DNA of 16,180 nt from the NCBI GenBank assembly GCA_937898635.1, contig CALEJW010000208.1:1-16180 (forward strand), written 5' to 3'. The position numbers were made by a program, and so were the translations under genes. Every line of letters starts with the position of its first letter. Within the stretch, counting starts at the first letter, position 1. Source of the DNA: an uncultured Pseudomonadota bacterium (GTDB lineage: Bacteria; Pseudomonadota; Gammaproteobacteria; Burkholderiales; Usitatibacteraceae). Below the pieces are notes generated by a model that was given only the letters and a program-made list of their open reading frames with translations, ran no database searches and was not told the DNA's origin. Of this stretch, positions 7,569 through 14,181 are shown one piece after another.

Positions 7569-8342
7569 TCAGCCCGGGTCGGCCTGGGGCGATGCTTCGC
7601 CACCCTCCCCCGCCGCCCTCCGGCCCGCCCGCGGCAGGAGCATGCCCGCCTCGCGGCGGTAGCGCTCGTAGGCTTCCCCGTGGGCCCGGCGCAGGTCGCG
7701 CTCCTCGAGCCAGATGCCGATGAGGATGTAGCCCGTCGTGGCGAGCGCGAACAGCAGGTGGCCCCGGGACATCGCCGGCGTCGCCCAGAACGCGACGAGG
7801 AAGCCGAGCATGATCGGGTGGCGCACGAAGCGGTAGAGCGCCACCTTCACGAAGGGCAGCGGCGTGTACGGCTCGTCCTTCAGGCGCAGGTACACCTGGC
7901 GCAGGCCGAAGAGGTCGAAGTGGTTGATCATGAAGGTGGACGACAGCACGATGAGCCAGCCCAGGCCGCAGAGCGCGAGGAGCAGCCCGCGGCCCACGGG
8001 GTCCTCGACCGTCCAGACCGCCGCCGGCATCGGCCGCCATTGCCAGAAGAGGAGCGCCAGCAGCAGGCTCGAGAAGAGCACGAAGGTGCTGCGCTCGACG
8101 GGCTTCGGCACGAAGCGCGTCCACCAGGCCTTGAACGCCGGCCGCGCCATGGTGCTGTGCTGCACGGCGAAGAGCCCGAGCAGGACGAGGTTCACGAGCA
8201 GCGCCGGCAGGAGCGCGCCCGCGGGCCCCGAGTCGATCGACTTCGGCACGAGGAAGTTGCCGACGAAGCCGATGGCGTAGAGAAAGCTCGCGAGGAACAC
8301 CGCATAGGCGGCGGCGCCGTACAGGAAGGCTGCGATTCCCAT
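7569..8342 (-). CDS. mddA: MddA-like membrane methyltransferase (methanethiol S-methyltransferase family)
   Basis: 257 aa integral membrane protein of the NnrU/isoprenylcysteine-methyltransferase-like superfamily. It resembles MddA, which converts methanethiol to dimethyl sulfide with SAM. About six hydrophobic segments are visible (roughly 4-28, 43-62, 86-102, 116-137, 176-190, 196-212). Conserved features are GLFAVQHSTMARPAFKAWW (56-74), FMINHFDLFGLRQV (137-150), and the SAM-binding C-terminal part RHPIMLGF (174-181) with WLEERDL (211-217). The start at 8342 has GGAG six bases ahead; the longer reading frame to 8399 lacks support. It is followed by the quinone oxidoreductase after 39 bp on the same strand. 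The exact methyl acceptor is not proven by sequence; the wider family includes uncharacterised members. Confidence 0.75.
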   Translation of the reverse strand: MGIAAFLYGAAAYAVFLASFLYAIGFVGNFLVPKSIDSGPAGALLPALLVNLVLLGLFAVQHSTMARPAFKAWWTRFVPKPVERSTFVLFSSLLLALLFWQWRPMPAAVWTVEDPVGRGLLLALCGLGWLIVLSSTFMINHFDLFGLRQVYLRLKDEPYTPLPFVKVALYRFVRHPIMLGFLVAFWATPAMSRGHLLFALATTGYILIGIWLEERDLRRAHGEAYERYRREAGMLLPRAGRRAAGEGGEASPQADPG

Positions 8343-8440
8343 GGGATTCTCCGGATGCGCGAAGTGCCCCACGATGGCCCATGCCCGGCGCGCCCGCATG
8401 GGTCTGCCGTCCCGGGTCCGCGCAAAAGGCGTGGCAGGAG

Positions 8441-8458
8441 GCGGGACCGTGGTCCCGC
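8441..8458 (-). terminator. Hairpin after the hydrolase-LuxR gene
   Basis: GCGGGACC and GGTCCCGC form a perfect 8-base inverted repeat around GT (a 7-bp stem with a CGTG loop). It lies 7 bp past the stop codon at 8466. Read on the minus strand, a TTTT run follows about 13 bases later (8427-8424). The stem fits a terminator, but the U-run is short and displaced. It would separate the hydrolase-LuxR gene from the MddA/oxidoreductase pair. Confidence 0.5.
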
Positions 8459-8465
8459 GGGCGCG

Positions 8466-9521
8466 CTAGCCCCGGCCGAAGCCGTGGTCGCGGGCGAGGA
8501 CGATGGCCTGGGAGCGGTTCTCGACCGCGAGCTTGTCGAAGATGCGGGTGATGTTGTTGCGCACCGTCTTCCCGGAGATGCCCAGGTGCGCGGCGATCTG
8601 GGCGTTGTCCAGGCCCCGGGCGATGTGCTCGAGCACCTCGGCCTCCCTCGGCGTGAGTTCCGCGAAGGCGCCCGAGCCCGCCGCCCGCGGCAGGAAGGCG
8701 TCGAGCTCCTCGAAGAAGCGGCGGAACTCGGGCTCGTGGGAAAGCAGGATGTGGTTCTCGGTCTCCAGCGTCACCAGCCGCGCCCCCGGGATGAGGCTCG
8801 CGAAGAGCCTCCCTTCCTCGAAGGGCACGCGGTGGTCGCCCTTCGCGTGCAGGACGAGCGTGGGGCAGGTCACGCGCGGCGCGCTCGCCGTGACGTCGAT
8901 CTCGAACATGGCGCCGAGGATGCGCGCCGCGACGCCGGCCGTCGCCGAGGTGCGCTGCAGCTCGCTCATGGAATTGAGCTGCTCGAGCGTGCCGCCGGGA
9001 ATGAAGCCCATGGAGAAGAGCTGCCGGTACGCGGGATCATTGCGTCCCCAGCCGACCTCCACGAGCTTGCGCAGGGCCTCGAGCTCCGCGAAGTGGTTCG
9101 GGGAGATCTCGCGCTTGAGCCGGCCGCGCGCGTAGGCGCCCAGGAGCACGAGGTGCGTGACGCGCTCGGGGTGGCGGACCGCGTACTCCACGGCGATGGC
9201 CCCGCCCTGGGAGTGGCCGAAAAGCGCGAAGCGCTCGAGCCCGGCGGCGTCCACCACGGCCTCGAGGTCCCTCACCCAGGCCTCGAGCGAGATGTTCGCC
9301 GCGTCGCGGTCGGAGAGACCGCAGCCGCGCTCGTCCATGCGCAGGAGCAGGCGTCCGCGCGAGAGCGCCTCGATCCAGGGCCGCCAGATGGGGCTCTGCC
9401 ACTCGTAGTCGAGGTGGGTGAGCCAGTGCGGCGAGCGCACGAGCGGTGGGCCCTCGCCCGTCGTCGCGAACGCGAGGCGCGTGCCGTCGAAGCTCTCGCA
9501 GAAGCGGACCCGCTGTTTCAC
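8466..9521 (-). CDS. Alpha/beta-hydrolase fused to LuxR-type DNA-binding domain
   Basis: 351 aa two-domain protein. Residues 1-278 are an alpha/beta hydrolase with an intact triad: nucleophile S104 in FGHSQGG (101-107), acid D229 in LHAKGDHRVP (224-233) and H257 in ENHILL. The segments HWLTHLDYEWQSPIWR (32-47) and DERGCGLSDRD (63-73) mark a subfamily that I recall as also fused to adenylate cyclase or LuxR domains. Residues 288-346 are a LuxR/FixJ helix-turn-helix (LTPREAEVLEHIARG, then AAHLGISGKTVRNNITRIFDKL). It may sense or cleave a small ester-like ligand and control transcription, but the ligand is unknown. The start is a GTG at 9521, since no in-frame ATG precedes the hydrolase core; the ribosome site is weak. 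It lies 136 bp downstream of the cyclase-PilZ gene on the same strand. Confidence 0.88.
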   Translation of the reverse strand: MKQRVRFCESFDGTRLAFATTGEGPPLVRSPHWLTHLDYEWQSPIWRPWIEALSRGRLLLRMDERGCGLSDRDAANISLEAWVRDLEAVVDAAGLERFALFGHSQGGAIAVEYAVRHPERVTHLVLLGAYARGRLKREISPNHFAELEALRKLVEVGWGRNDPAYRQLFSMGFIPGGTLEQLNSMSELQRTSATAGVAARILGAMFEIDVTASAPRVTCPTLVLHAKGDHRVPFEEGRLFASLIPGARLVTLETENHILLSHEPEFRRFFEELDAFLPRAAGSGAFAELTPREAEVLEHIARGLDNAQIAAHLGISGKTVRNNITRIFDKLAVENRSQAIVLARDHGFGRG

Positions 9522-9657
9522 GGGACGCGACCGTCCGACTCGCCTGGAATGCGGCCCAACGCCATCCTCGCGGCCTCCCTCTCCCGGGACTGCGCCAATT
9601 CTGGCACATCGACCCGCCCGGCCGCGGGAGCGGCCAGGATCGGCGCCGCGGCGAAGG
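9522..9657 (-). other. Spacer between cyclase and hydrolase-LuxR genes
   Basis: 136 bp without a recognisable gene. A small dyad with arms GCCA and TGGC (minus-strand GCCAGAATTGGC, 9593-9604) lies about 70 bp before the GTG start and could be a regulator half-site pair; support is weak. No terminator-like hairpin was found here, so co-transcription with the cyclase is possible. Confidence 0.3.
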
Positions 9658-10752
9658 CTAGGCGGCCGCCCCGGTGAGGAAGTGCAGCTGGATGAACACC
9701 TGGATGCTCGCGCTCGCCTCGGCGTCGAGGGAAGTGAACTCCGCGCCGAACTGCAGGCGCCCCGCCCGGCGCCTGCGGAACACGGTCCTGGCGTAGACGT
9801 CGCGCGCCCGGTGCCCGGCGAGCGGGAGATCGAGGTCGAACCGGATCTCGGAATAGAGCGGCAGCTCGCGATCGACCTCGACCAGCAAGCCGCCGTGCCC
9901 GAGGTCGCGGACCGTGCCGGCATGGGTTTCCGGAAGGACGATGCCGTCCACGATCAGGTTGTAGCGAAGCGGCAGCTCGACCGCCACGCGGTGGCTGCGG
10001 CGGTTCTCCTGGCGGGGCACCGTCAGGCCGAGCGACGGAATGGCGACGACCTCGCGAAGGCTCACGGCGCGGGACTTGCCCTTCACGCGGATGTCCATCG
10101 GCTCGCCCGTCTCGACGAAATCCGCGCACCGGTCGTAGGTGCCCTGGCTCACCAGCACCTGCCCGCGCAGGGTGAGGGCCACGATCCGCGAGGCGACGTT
10201 CACCTCGTCGCCGATCACCGTGTATTCCGAGTAGCGCTTCGAGCCGAGGTTGCCGGCCATCACGGTCCCGGTGCTGATCCCGATGCCCAGGAACATCTCC
10301 GGCAGGCCGCCGCCCTGGTGCGCGAGGTTGAACCCGCGCATCGCCTGCTGCATCTCGACCGCGCAGGCGATCGCCCGCCGAACGTCGTCGGGACGCCCCT
10401 CCGGCGCGCCGAAGAGGACCATGATCGCGTCGCCCATGTACTTGTCCACGGTGCCCTGGTGCCGGAAGGCGATCTCGGTCAGGCCGACGAGGCAGTCGTT
10501 GAGTTGCCGGATGAGCGCATCGGCCGGGTGGCTCGCCGCGATCGCGGTAAAGCCGCGCACGTCGGCGATCAGGATGGTGACCTCGCGGCTGTCGAATGCA
10601 CCGTTGAACACGGGCTCGTGCGCGGCGCCGTTCGAGCGCGTGAGCACGCCCGCGAGCTCCCGCTCGGCCGCGGGGCCCAGGGACCTGCCGGTCTCGCGCG
10701 CGACGATCTCCTGGACACGCAGGAGCGTCTCGCCTAGGGGCGTGTTCTTCAT
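9658..10752 (-). CDS. Class III adenylate cyclase with C-terminal PilZ domain
   Basis: 364 aa cytoplasmic protein. The class III cyclase domain (about 50-235) has both metal aspartates, D64 in ADVRGFT and D108 in DKYMGDAIM. It has the substrate-selecting pair K104 and T178 (EYTVIGDEVN) and the transition-state residues N185 and R189 in NVASR. Lys/Thr is the class IIIb pattern, so ATP to cAMP is expected. The C-terminal part (about 247-355) is a PilZ domain: RRSHR (251-255) gives RxxxR, but the second motif reads DLGHGG (283-288), with glycine where the consensus DxSxxG has serine. If it still binds c-di-GMP, the protein would couple c-di-GMP to cAMP. The start is the ATG at 10752 with GGAAGG nine bases ahead; an upstream GTG at 10788 is less likely. 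It is divergent from selO. Confidence 0.9.
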   Translation of the reverse strand: MKNTPLGETLLRVQEIVARETGRSLGPAAERELAGVLTRSNGAAHEPVFNGAFDSREVTILIADVRGFTAIAASHPADALIRQLNDCLVGLTEIAFRHQGTVDKYMGDAIMVLFGAPEGRPDDVRRAIACAVEMQQAMRGFNLAHQGGGLPEMFLGIGISTGTVMAGNLGSKRYSEYTVIGDEVNVASRIVALTLRGQVLVSQGTYDRCADFVETGEPMDIRVKGKSRAVSLREVVAIPSLGLTVPRQENRRSHRVAVELPLRYNLIVDGIVLPETHAGTVRDLGHGGLLVEVDRELPLYSEIRFDLDLPLAGHRARDVYARTVFRRRRAGRLQFGAEFTSLDAEASASIQVFIQLHFLTGAAA

Positions 10753-10986
10753 GCGCGAAAGCCTTCCGTCGTCACCGGCGACGGACACGCGGCCGGCGTC
10801 CTCGCCATCCTGACAAGCTCCCGCGATGCTACCAAACGCAGTCGGCTGCGGCGCACCCCGCGCACTACAGTTGAAATGCCCTGCGGGGCGCCGAACGCCA
10901 CCTTGCTACGTAGGCAGACACCGGAGTTCGCTGCCCCCTCGGGCCAGCGGCTAGAATGTCCGTCCGACCGACCGAGCCGGCTGATC
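10753..10986. other. Divergent intergenic region, cyclase / selO
   Basis: 234 bp, the longest gap in the window. It contains the ribosome site for the cyclase (GGAAGG, read on minus), a TAGTGC element on the minus strand (10867-10862) and the likely selO promoter at its right end. No RNA gene or repeat family was recognised. A frame opening at 10876 is in phase with selO but has no ribosome site and no family resemblance. Confidence 0.4.
10952..10957 (+). promoter_or_regulatory. Candidate -10 box of selO
   Basis: TAGAAT lies 29 bp before the GTG start, predicting transcription from about 10964 and a leader of about 23 bases. The -35 region (TTCGCT, 10927-10932, 19 bp spacing) is poor. The position independently favours the GTG at 10987 over the upstream ATG at 10876. 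Confidence 0.4.
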
Positions 10987-12480
10987 GTGTCCGCGACCGC
11001 AGCGTTCCCCTTCGACAATTCCTTCGCCCGCGACCTCGAGGGCTTCTACGTCCCCTGGCAGCCGACGGCCGCCCCGGCGCCGCGCCTCGTCTTCCTCAAC
11101 CGCCCGCTCGCCGACGAGCTGGGGCTCGTCCTTGCGCCGCTGGACGACGCGGCCCTCGCCGCGACCTTCGCGGGCAATTCGCTCCCCGAGGGCGCGCAGC
11201 CCATCGCGCAGGTGTACGCGGGGCACCAGTTCGGCGGCTATTCACCGAGGCTCGGCGACGGGCGCGCGCTCCTCGTCGGCGAGGTGATCGACCGGCACGG
11301 GCGCCGCCGCGACATCGCCTTCAAGGGATCGGGGCGCACGCCCTTCGCGCGCAACGGCGACGGCAAGGCCGCCGTGGGGCCGATGCTGCGCGAGGTGCTC
11401 GTCGGCGAGGCCATGCACGCGCTCGGCATCCCGACGACGCGGGCCCTCGCGGTGGCGGCCACGGGCGCGCCGGTGGCCCGCGAGAAGATGCTGCCCGGCG
11501 CGGTCCTCACGCGCGTGGCCGCGAGCCACATCCGCGTGGGCACCTTCCAGTACTTCGCGGCGAGCGGCGAGGAAGGCGACGTGCGAAAGCTCGCCGAGTA
11601 CACGATCGCCCGCCACGATCCGGAGCTCTCCGGCTCCCCGCGGCCCTTCCTCGCGCTCCTCGAGGCGGTCGCGCGGCGCCAGGCGGCCCTCATCGCGCAG
11701 TGGATGAACGCGGGCTTCATCCACGGCGTGATGAACACCGACAACATGGCGCTCTCCGGCGAGACGATCGACTACGGGCCCTGCGCGTTCCTGGAGGCCT
11801 ACGACCCCGCGACGGTGTTCAGCTCCATCGACACCTACGGGCGCTACGCGTACCGCAACCAGCCCGACATCGCGCTCTGGAACCTGACGCGCTTCGCGGA
11901 GACGCTGCTGCCCCTGATCGACGACGAGCCGGAGCGGGCCGTGGCGATGGCCACCGGCGTGCTCAACGGCTTCGCGGGCCGCTACCAGGCGCACCTGCTC
12001 GACGGGCAGCGCGCGAAGCTGGGGTTGCGAACCGAAGAGGCCGCCGACGCCGCGCTCGCCGAGGAATGGCTCTCGCTCCTCCAGGCCGGGAAGGTGGACT
12101 TCACCCTCGGCTGGCGACGGCTTGCCGATGCGGCGGAGGGAAACGAAGCGCCGCTGCGCGGCCTCTTCGCCGACCCCCACGCGCCCGAAAGCTGGATCGC
12201 GCAGTGGCGGGCGCGCTACGCGAGGGAGGACGGAGACTCCGGCTCGGCAGCCGCGGAACGAGCCGAGGCCCTGCGGCGCGTGAACCCGGTCGTGATCCCG
12301 CGCAACCACCGCGTGGAGGAAGCGCTCGCGGCGGCGTCCGACGAGGGCGACTTCGCGCCGTTCGAGCGCCTGCTGGAGGCGCTGCGGCGCCCCTTCGACG
12401 AGTCGCTCGCCTCGTCGCCCTACGCCGAGCCGGCCCCGGCCGAGTTGACCGCCTGCTACCAGACCTTCTGCGGGACCTGA
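10987..12480 (+). CDS. selO: Protein adenylyltransferase SelO (YdiU family)
   Basis: 497 aa pseudokinase-fold enzyme that transfers AMP from ATP to Ser/Thr/Tyr of target proteins; the family is linked to redox stress. From the GTG at 10987 the key residues fall at the numbers I recall for the P. syringae enzyme: R93 in LGDGR, K113 in AFKGSGR, E136 in MLREVLVGE, R176 and R183 in LTRVAASHIRVGTF, D252 and N253 in HGVMNTDN, and D262 in TIDYGP. This supports the start strongly, although the ribosome site is weak. The family block YAGHQFGGYSPRLGDGRA (77-94) is intact. The C-terminus CYQTFCGT has a cysteine three residues from the end, and another lies at C266 in DYGPCAF. These may form the redox disulfide described for bacterial SelO. 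Confidence 0.95.
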   Translation: MSATAAFPFDNSFARDLEGFYVPWQPTAAPAPRLVFLNRPLADELGLVLAPLDDAALAATFAGNSLPEGAQPIAQVYAGHQFGGYSPRLGDGRALLVGEVIDRHGRRRDIAFKGSGRTPFARNGDGKAAVGPMLREVLVGEAMHALGIPTTRALAVAATGAPVAREKMLPGAVLTRVAASHIRVGTFQYFAASGEEGDVRKLAEYTIARHDPELSGSPRPFLALLEAVARRQAALIAQWMNAGFIHGVMNTDNMALSGETIDYGPCAFLEAYDPATVFSSIDTYGRYAYRNQPDIALWNLTRFAETLLPLIDDEPERAVAMATGVLNGFAGRYQAHLLDGQRAKLGLRTEEAADAALAEEWLSLLQAGKVDFTLGWRRLADAAEGNEAPLRGLFADPHAPESWIAQWRARYAREDGDSGSAAAERAEALRRVNPVVIPRNHRVEEALAAASDEGDFAPFERLLEALRRPFDESLASSPYAEPAPAELTACYQTFCGT

Positions 12481-12514
12481 GCGGGGTCGGCCGCGCGGGC
12501 CCGGCCCGGTTCCC

Positions 12515-12528
12515 TTGCGCTGGATCAA
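12515..12528 (+). promoter_or_regulatory. FNR/ANR-type site with class II promoter geometry
   Basis: TTGCG-CTGG-ATCAA fits the FNR/CRP-superfamily consensus TTGAT-N4-ATCAA at 8 of 10 positions, with a perfect right half. Its centre (12521.5) is 41.5 bp upstream of 12563, and a -10-like TAACTT lies at 12551-12556, the position expected for that start point. This is the class II activator arrangement. The downstream gene is the rubrerythrin-like protein, whose ATG would follow a leader of about 50 bases. Confidence 0.5.
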
Positions 12529-12612
12529 CGAGGCCGCGCCGTGCCCGGCTTAACTTGGAACGCGAATTTCCCCGCTTTCATCCGCGAAACGAGCCTCGAC
12601 CGAGGGCCTCCC

Positions 12613-13161
12613 ATGCCGACGAAACTCGACTATTCCAAGCTCTCCCTGATGGACGCCCTCGACCTCGCCACCCTGATCGAGCTCGAGGCGCACAAGCGCT
12701 ACACGCAGTTCGCCGACCGGCTCGGAATCCGAACCGACGACGACGCCGCCTCGGTCTTCCAGTCGATGGCGGAGAACGAGAAGAAGCACGGCGAGCAGAT
12801 CGCCGAGCGCCGGCACGCGCTTTTCGGCGAGACGCCCCCGAACGTCACGCTCGGCGACCTCTTTGACATCGAAGCCCCGGAATTCGGCGCGCCCAGCGAG
12901 AACATGTCCGCCCTCAAGGCCTACTGGGTGGCGCTGGAATCGGAGAAGAAGGCCTTCGCGTTCTACGACAACGCGCTTCGCTACGTGACCCACCCGGAAG
13001 TGAAGGCGCTCTTCGAGGAACTGCGCGACGAGGAGACGGAACACGTGGAGATGGTCCAGGCGATCATCGCGAAGCTGCCGCCCTCGGCCCGGGTGGACCT
13101 CGAGGACGAGGACGAAGACGCGATGCCGTACCGGGAAGGCCGCTACCACCCGCCGTCCTAG
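12613..13161 (+). CDS. Rubrerythrin/ferritin-like di-iron protein
   Basis: 182 aa four-helix-bundle protein with the two-fold di-iron pattern of the rubrerythrin branch. Helix 1 carries E25 in ELEAHKRY, and helix 2 has ENEKKH with E56-x-x-H59. Helix 3 carries ESEKKAFAFY (E111), and helix 4 has EETEH with E141-x-x-H144. No CxxC rubredoxin domain is present, so it is an erythrin-only form. The tail (about 160-182) is acidic (EDEDED) and ends in a short Tyr/His/Pro segment. Likely roles are peroxide reduction or iron handling in the cytoplasm under low oxygen. The ATG at 12613 is chosen because the family-like sequence begins there; GAGGG lies 6 bases upstream. The FNR-type site upstream suggests oxygen-responsive control. 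The gene converges on a DUF3297 gene. Confidence 0.85.
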   Translation: MPTKLDYSKLSLMDALDLATLIELEAHKRYTQFADRLGIRTDDDAASVFQSMAENEKKHGEQIAERRHALFGETPPNVTLGDLFDIEAPEFGAPSENMSALKAYWVALESEKKAFAFYDNALRYVTHPEVKALFEELRDEETEHVEMVQAIIAKLPPSARVDLEDEDEDAMPYREGRYHPPS

Positions 13162-13169
13162 GCGGGCCG

Positions 13170-13184
13170 CCCGCGCTCCGCGGG
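13170..13184. terminator. GC-rich hairpin between convergent genes
   Basis: CCCGCG and CGCGGG surround CTC in the 24 bp between the stop codons of the rubrerythrin-like and DUF3297 genes. The stem is stable and well placed to serve both directions, but no T-run follows, so factor-independent termination is doubtful. Confidence 0.35.
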
Positions 13185-13185
13185 G

Positions 13186-13434
13186 CTACTTGTAGTACGC
13201 CTCGACCGGCCCCTTGAGCTTGATGAGAAGCGGGTTGCCGTGGCGGTCCACCTTCTTGCCGACCGCCACCTTCACCCAGCCTTCGCTCACGCAGTACTCC
13301 TCCACGTCCTTGCGCTCGCTGCCGTTGAAGCGGATGCCGATGTCGTGCTCGAGCACGGCGGGCGCGTGGAAGGGGCTCTTCGGGTCCACGGCGAGGCGGT
13401 CGGGAAGCGGCGGGCGGTCGGGCGTCGTGTTCAT
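13186..13434 (-). CDS. DUF3297 family protein
   Basis: 82 aa small cytoplasmic protein that I recognise as DUF3297, a short proteobacterial family of unknown function. The characteristic run is PDRLAVDPKSPFH (11-23), then EHDIGIRFNG (29-38), DVEEYCVSEGWVKVAVGK (43-60), and GNPLLIKLKGPVE ending at 78. Length is normal for the family, and no membrane segment or metal motif is visible. The ATG at 13434 matches the usual family start; the frame is open further upstream but unlike the family. A -10-like GATAAT on the minus strand (13471-13466) lies about 31 bp upstream of the start codon. Divergent from the secreted protein at 13553. Confidence 0.88.
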   Translation of the reverse strand: MNTTPDRPPLPDRLAVDPKSPFHAPAVLEHDIGIRFNGSERKDVEEYCVSEGWVKVAVGKKVDRHGNPLLIKLKGPVEAYYK

Positions 13435-13552
13435 GGCGTGCGGGGAAATCTCGGGAGCAGGCGAAATTATCTCACCGTTCCCGGGGCGGGCCGGAATGGC
13501 GCGCGGCCCCGCCTCGCCTATCATGTCTCGCGTCCAACCCGGGAGACCGACC
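13435..13552. promoter_or_regulatory. Divergent promoter region, DUF3297 / secreted protein
   Basis: 118 bp with a -10-like box for each direction: GATAAT read on the minus strand at 13471-13466, and TATCAT on the plus strand at 13519-13524. Neither has a good -35. The plus-strand box predicts a start near 13531, upstream of the GGGAGA ribosome site at 13541-13546. An ATG at 13523 overlaps that box, which argues against its use as start codon. Confidence 0.4.
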
Positions 13553-14053
13553 TTGAAGAGACTTTCGCCCGCCGTGGCGCTCGCCCTGGCGCTTGCGCCG
13601 TTGACTGCCGCCGCGGCCCCCGACCCTGCCCTCGAGCCCCTCGCCTTCCTCGCGGGGCACTGCTGGATCGGGACGATCCCCGGCACCGCCGACACCGACG
13701 AGCACTGCTTCGCCTGGATCTACGAAGGCCGGTATCTCCGCGACCGGCACGTGGTGCGCCGCGGCGAGAAGACGGTGTACGAGGGAGAGTCGACCTACTA
13801 CTGGAACTCCGTCGCGAAGCAGGTCGAGTACTTCTACGTCACGGCGGCCGGTGGCCACGCCCAGGGGACGATGGCGGCCGCGGGCGACACGCTCGACTTC
13901 CCGGCGGCGGTGATGGTGAGCGGCGGGAAGTCGTTCGGCTTCCGTGGCAAGTGGAAGCGCACCGGCGACGATGGCTACGAGGTGCTGCGGGAGTACCAGA
14001 CGGACAAGGGGTGGATGCCGGTCAAGGTGCCGATGAAGAAGATCGCGCGCTAG
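13553..14053 (+). CDS. Secreted lipocalin-like (DUF1579-type) protein
   Basis: 166 aa protein with a classical Sec signal peptide: MKRL, a hydrophobic core (about 6-19) and an AAA-APD cleavage region near residue 22. The mature part begins LEPLAFLAGHCWIG and continues with EHCFAWIYEGRYLRDRH, YEGESTYYWN, QVEYFYV and LREYQ. This pattern of short beta strands resembles the DUF1579/lipocalin-like beta-barrel families, though the match is from memory and loose. C37 and C52 could form a disulfide after export. The TTG start is chosen because GGGAGA lies 6 bases ahead and it gives an exact signal peptide; an ATG at 13523 would add ten residues (MSRVQPGRPT). The ligand is unknown. Confidence 0.75.
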   Translation: MKRLSPAVALALALAPLTAAAAPDPALEPLAFLAGHCWIGTIPGTADTDEHCFAWIYEGRYLRDRHVVRRGEKTVYEGESTYYWNSVAKQVEYFYVTAAGGHAQGTMAAAGDTLDFPAAVMVSGGKSFGFRGKWKRTGDDGYEVLREYQTDKGWMPVKVPMKKIAR

Positions 14054-14135
14054 ACATCGCTCCCGAAAAGTCTCGACCGTGCCGGGACAAGGGCGGTCAA
14101 AGGGCTTGCAAACCGTAGGGAGATTCGCCGCGCAA

Positions 14136-14156
14136 GGGTGTTACGCTGGGTGTTAC
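14136..14156 (+). repeat. Two 9-bp direct repeats with 12-bp period
   Basis: GGGTGTTAC occurs at 14136-14144 and again at 14148-14156 in the leader of the antitoxin-like gene. The second copy also forms the small dyad GTGT-T-ACAC (14150-14158). Each copy contains a TGTTAC element that could act as an extended -10. Placement suggests an operator, possibly for autoregulation. Confidence 0.45.
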
Positions 14157-14181
14157 ACGACCGGAGGCGCCTGGCGGACCG

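Noticed and set aside
9522..9660. TGGCAC on the plus strand as a sigma-54 promoter element
   Set aside because: The TTGC -12 element is missing at the required spacing and no plus-strand gene follows.
6525..9677. Very long plus-strand open frame (over 1000 codons)
   Set aside because: It runs antisense to three well-supported genes (oxidoreductase, MddA-like, hydrolase-LuxR), with His/Arg/Asp-rich composition typical of shadow frames in GC-rich DNA.
8466..10752. Anti-phage cyclic-nucleotide defence system (CBASS/Pycsar-like)
   Set aside because: A cyclase is present, but it carries PilZ and bears class IIIb features, and the neighbour is a hydrolase-LuxR regulator rather than a toxic effector with a cyclic-nucleotide-binding domain. 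Signalling is the simpler reading.
10876..10986. N-terminal extension of SelO from the ATG at 10876
   Set aside because: The residues lack family resemblance, no ribosome site precedes the ATG, the likely -10 box lies downstream of it, and numbering from the GTG at 10987 matches known SelO catalytic positions.
10956..12866. Plus-strand frame starting at the ATG just after the selO -10 box
   Set aside because: Out of phase with selO, whose catalytic residues are all intact; the composition is Arg/Ala/Gly-rich and resembles no family.
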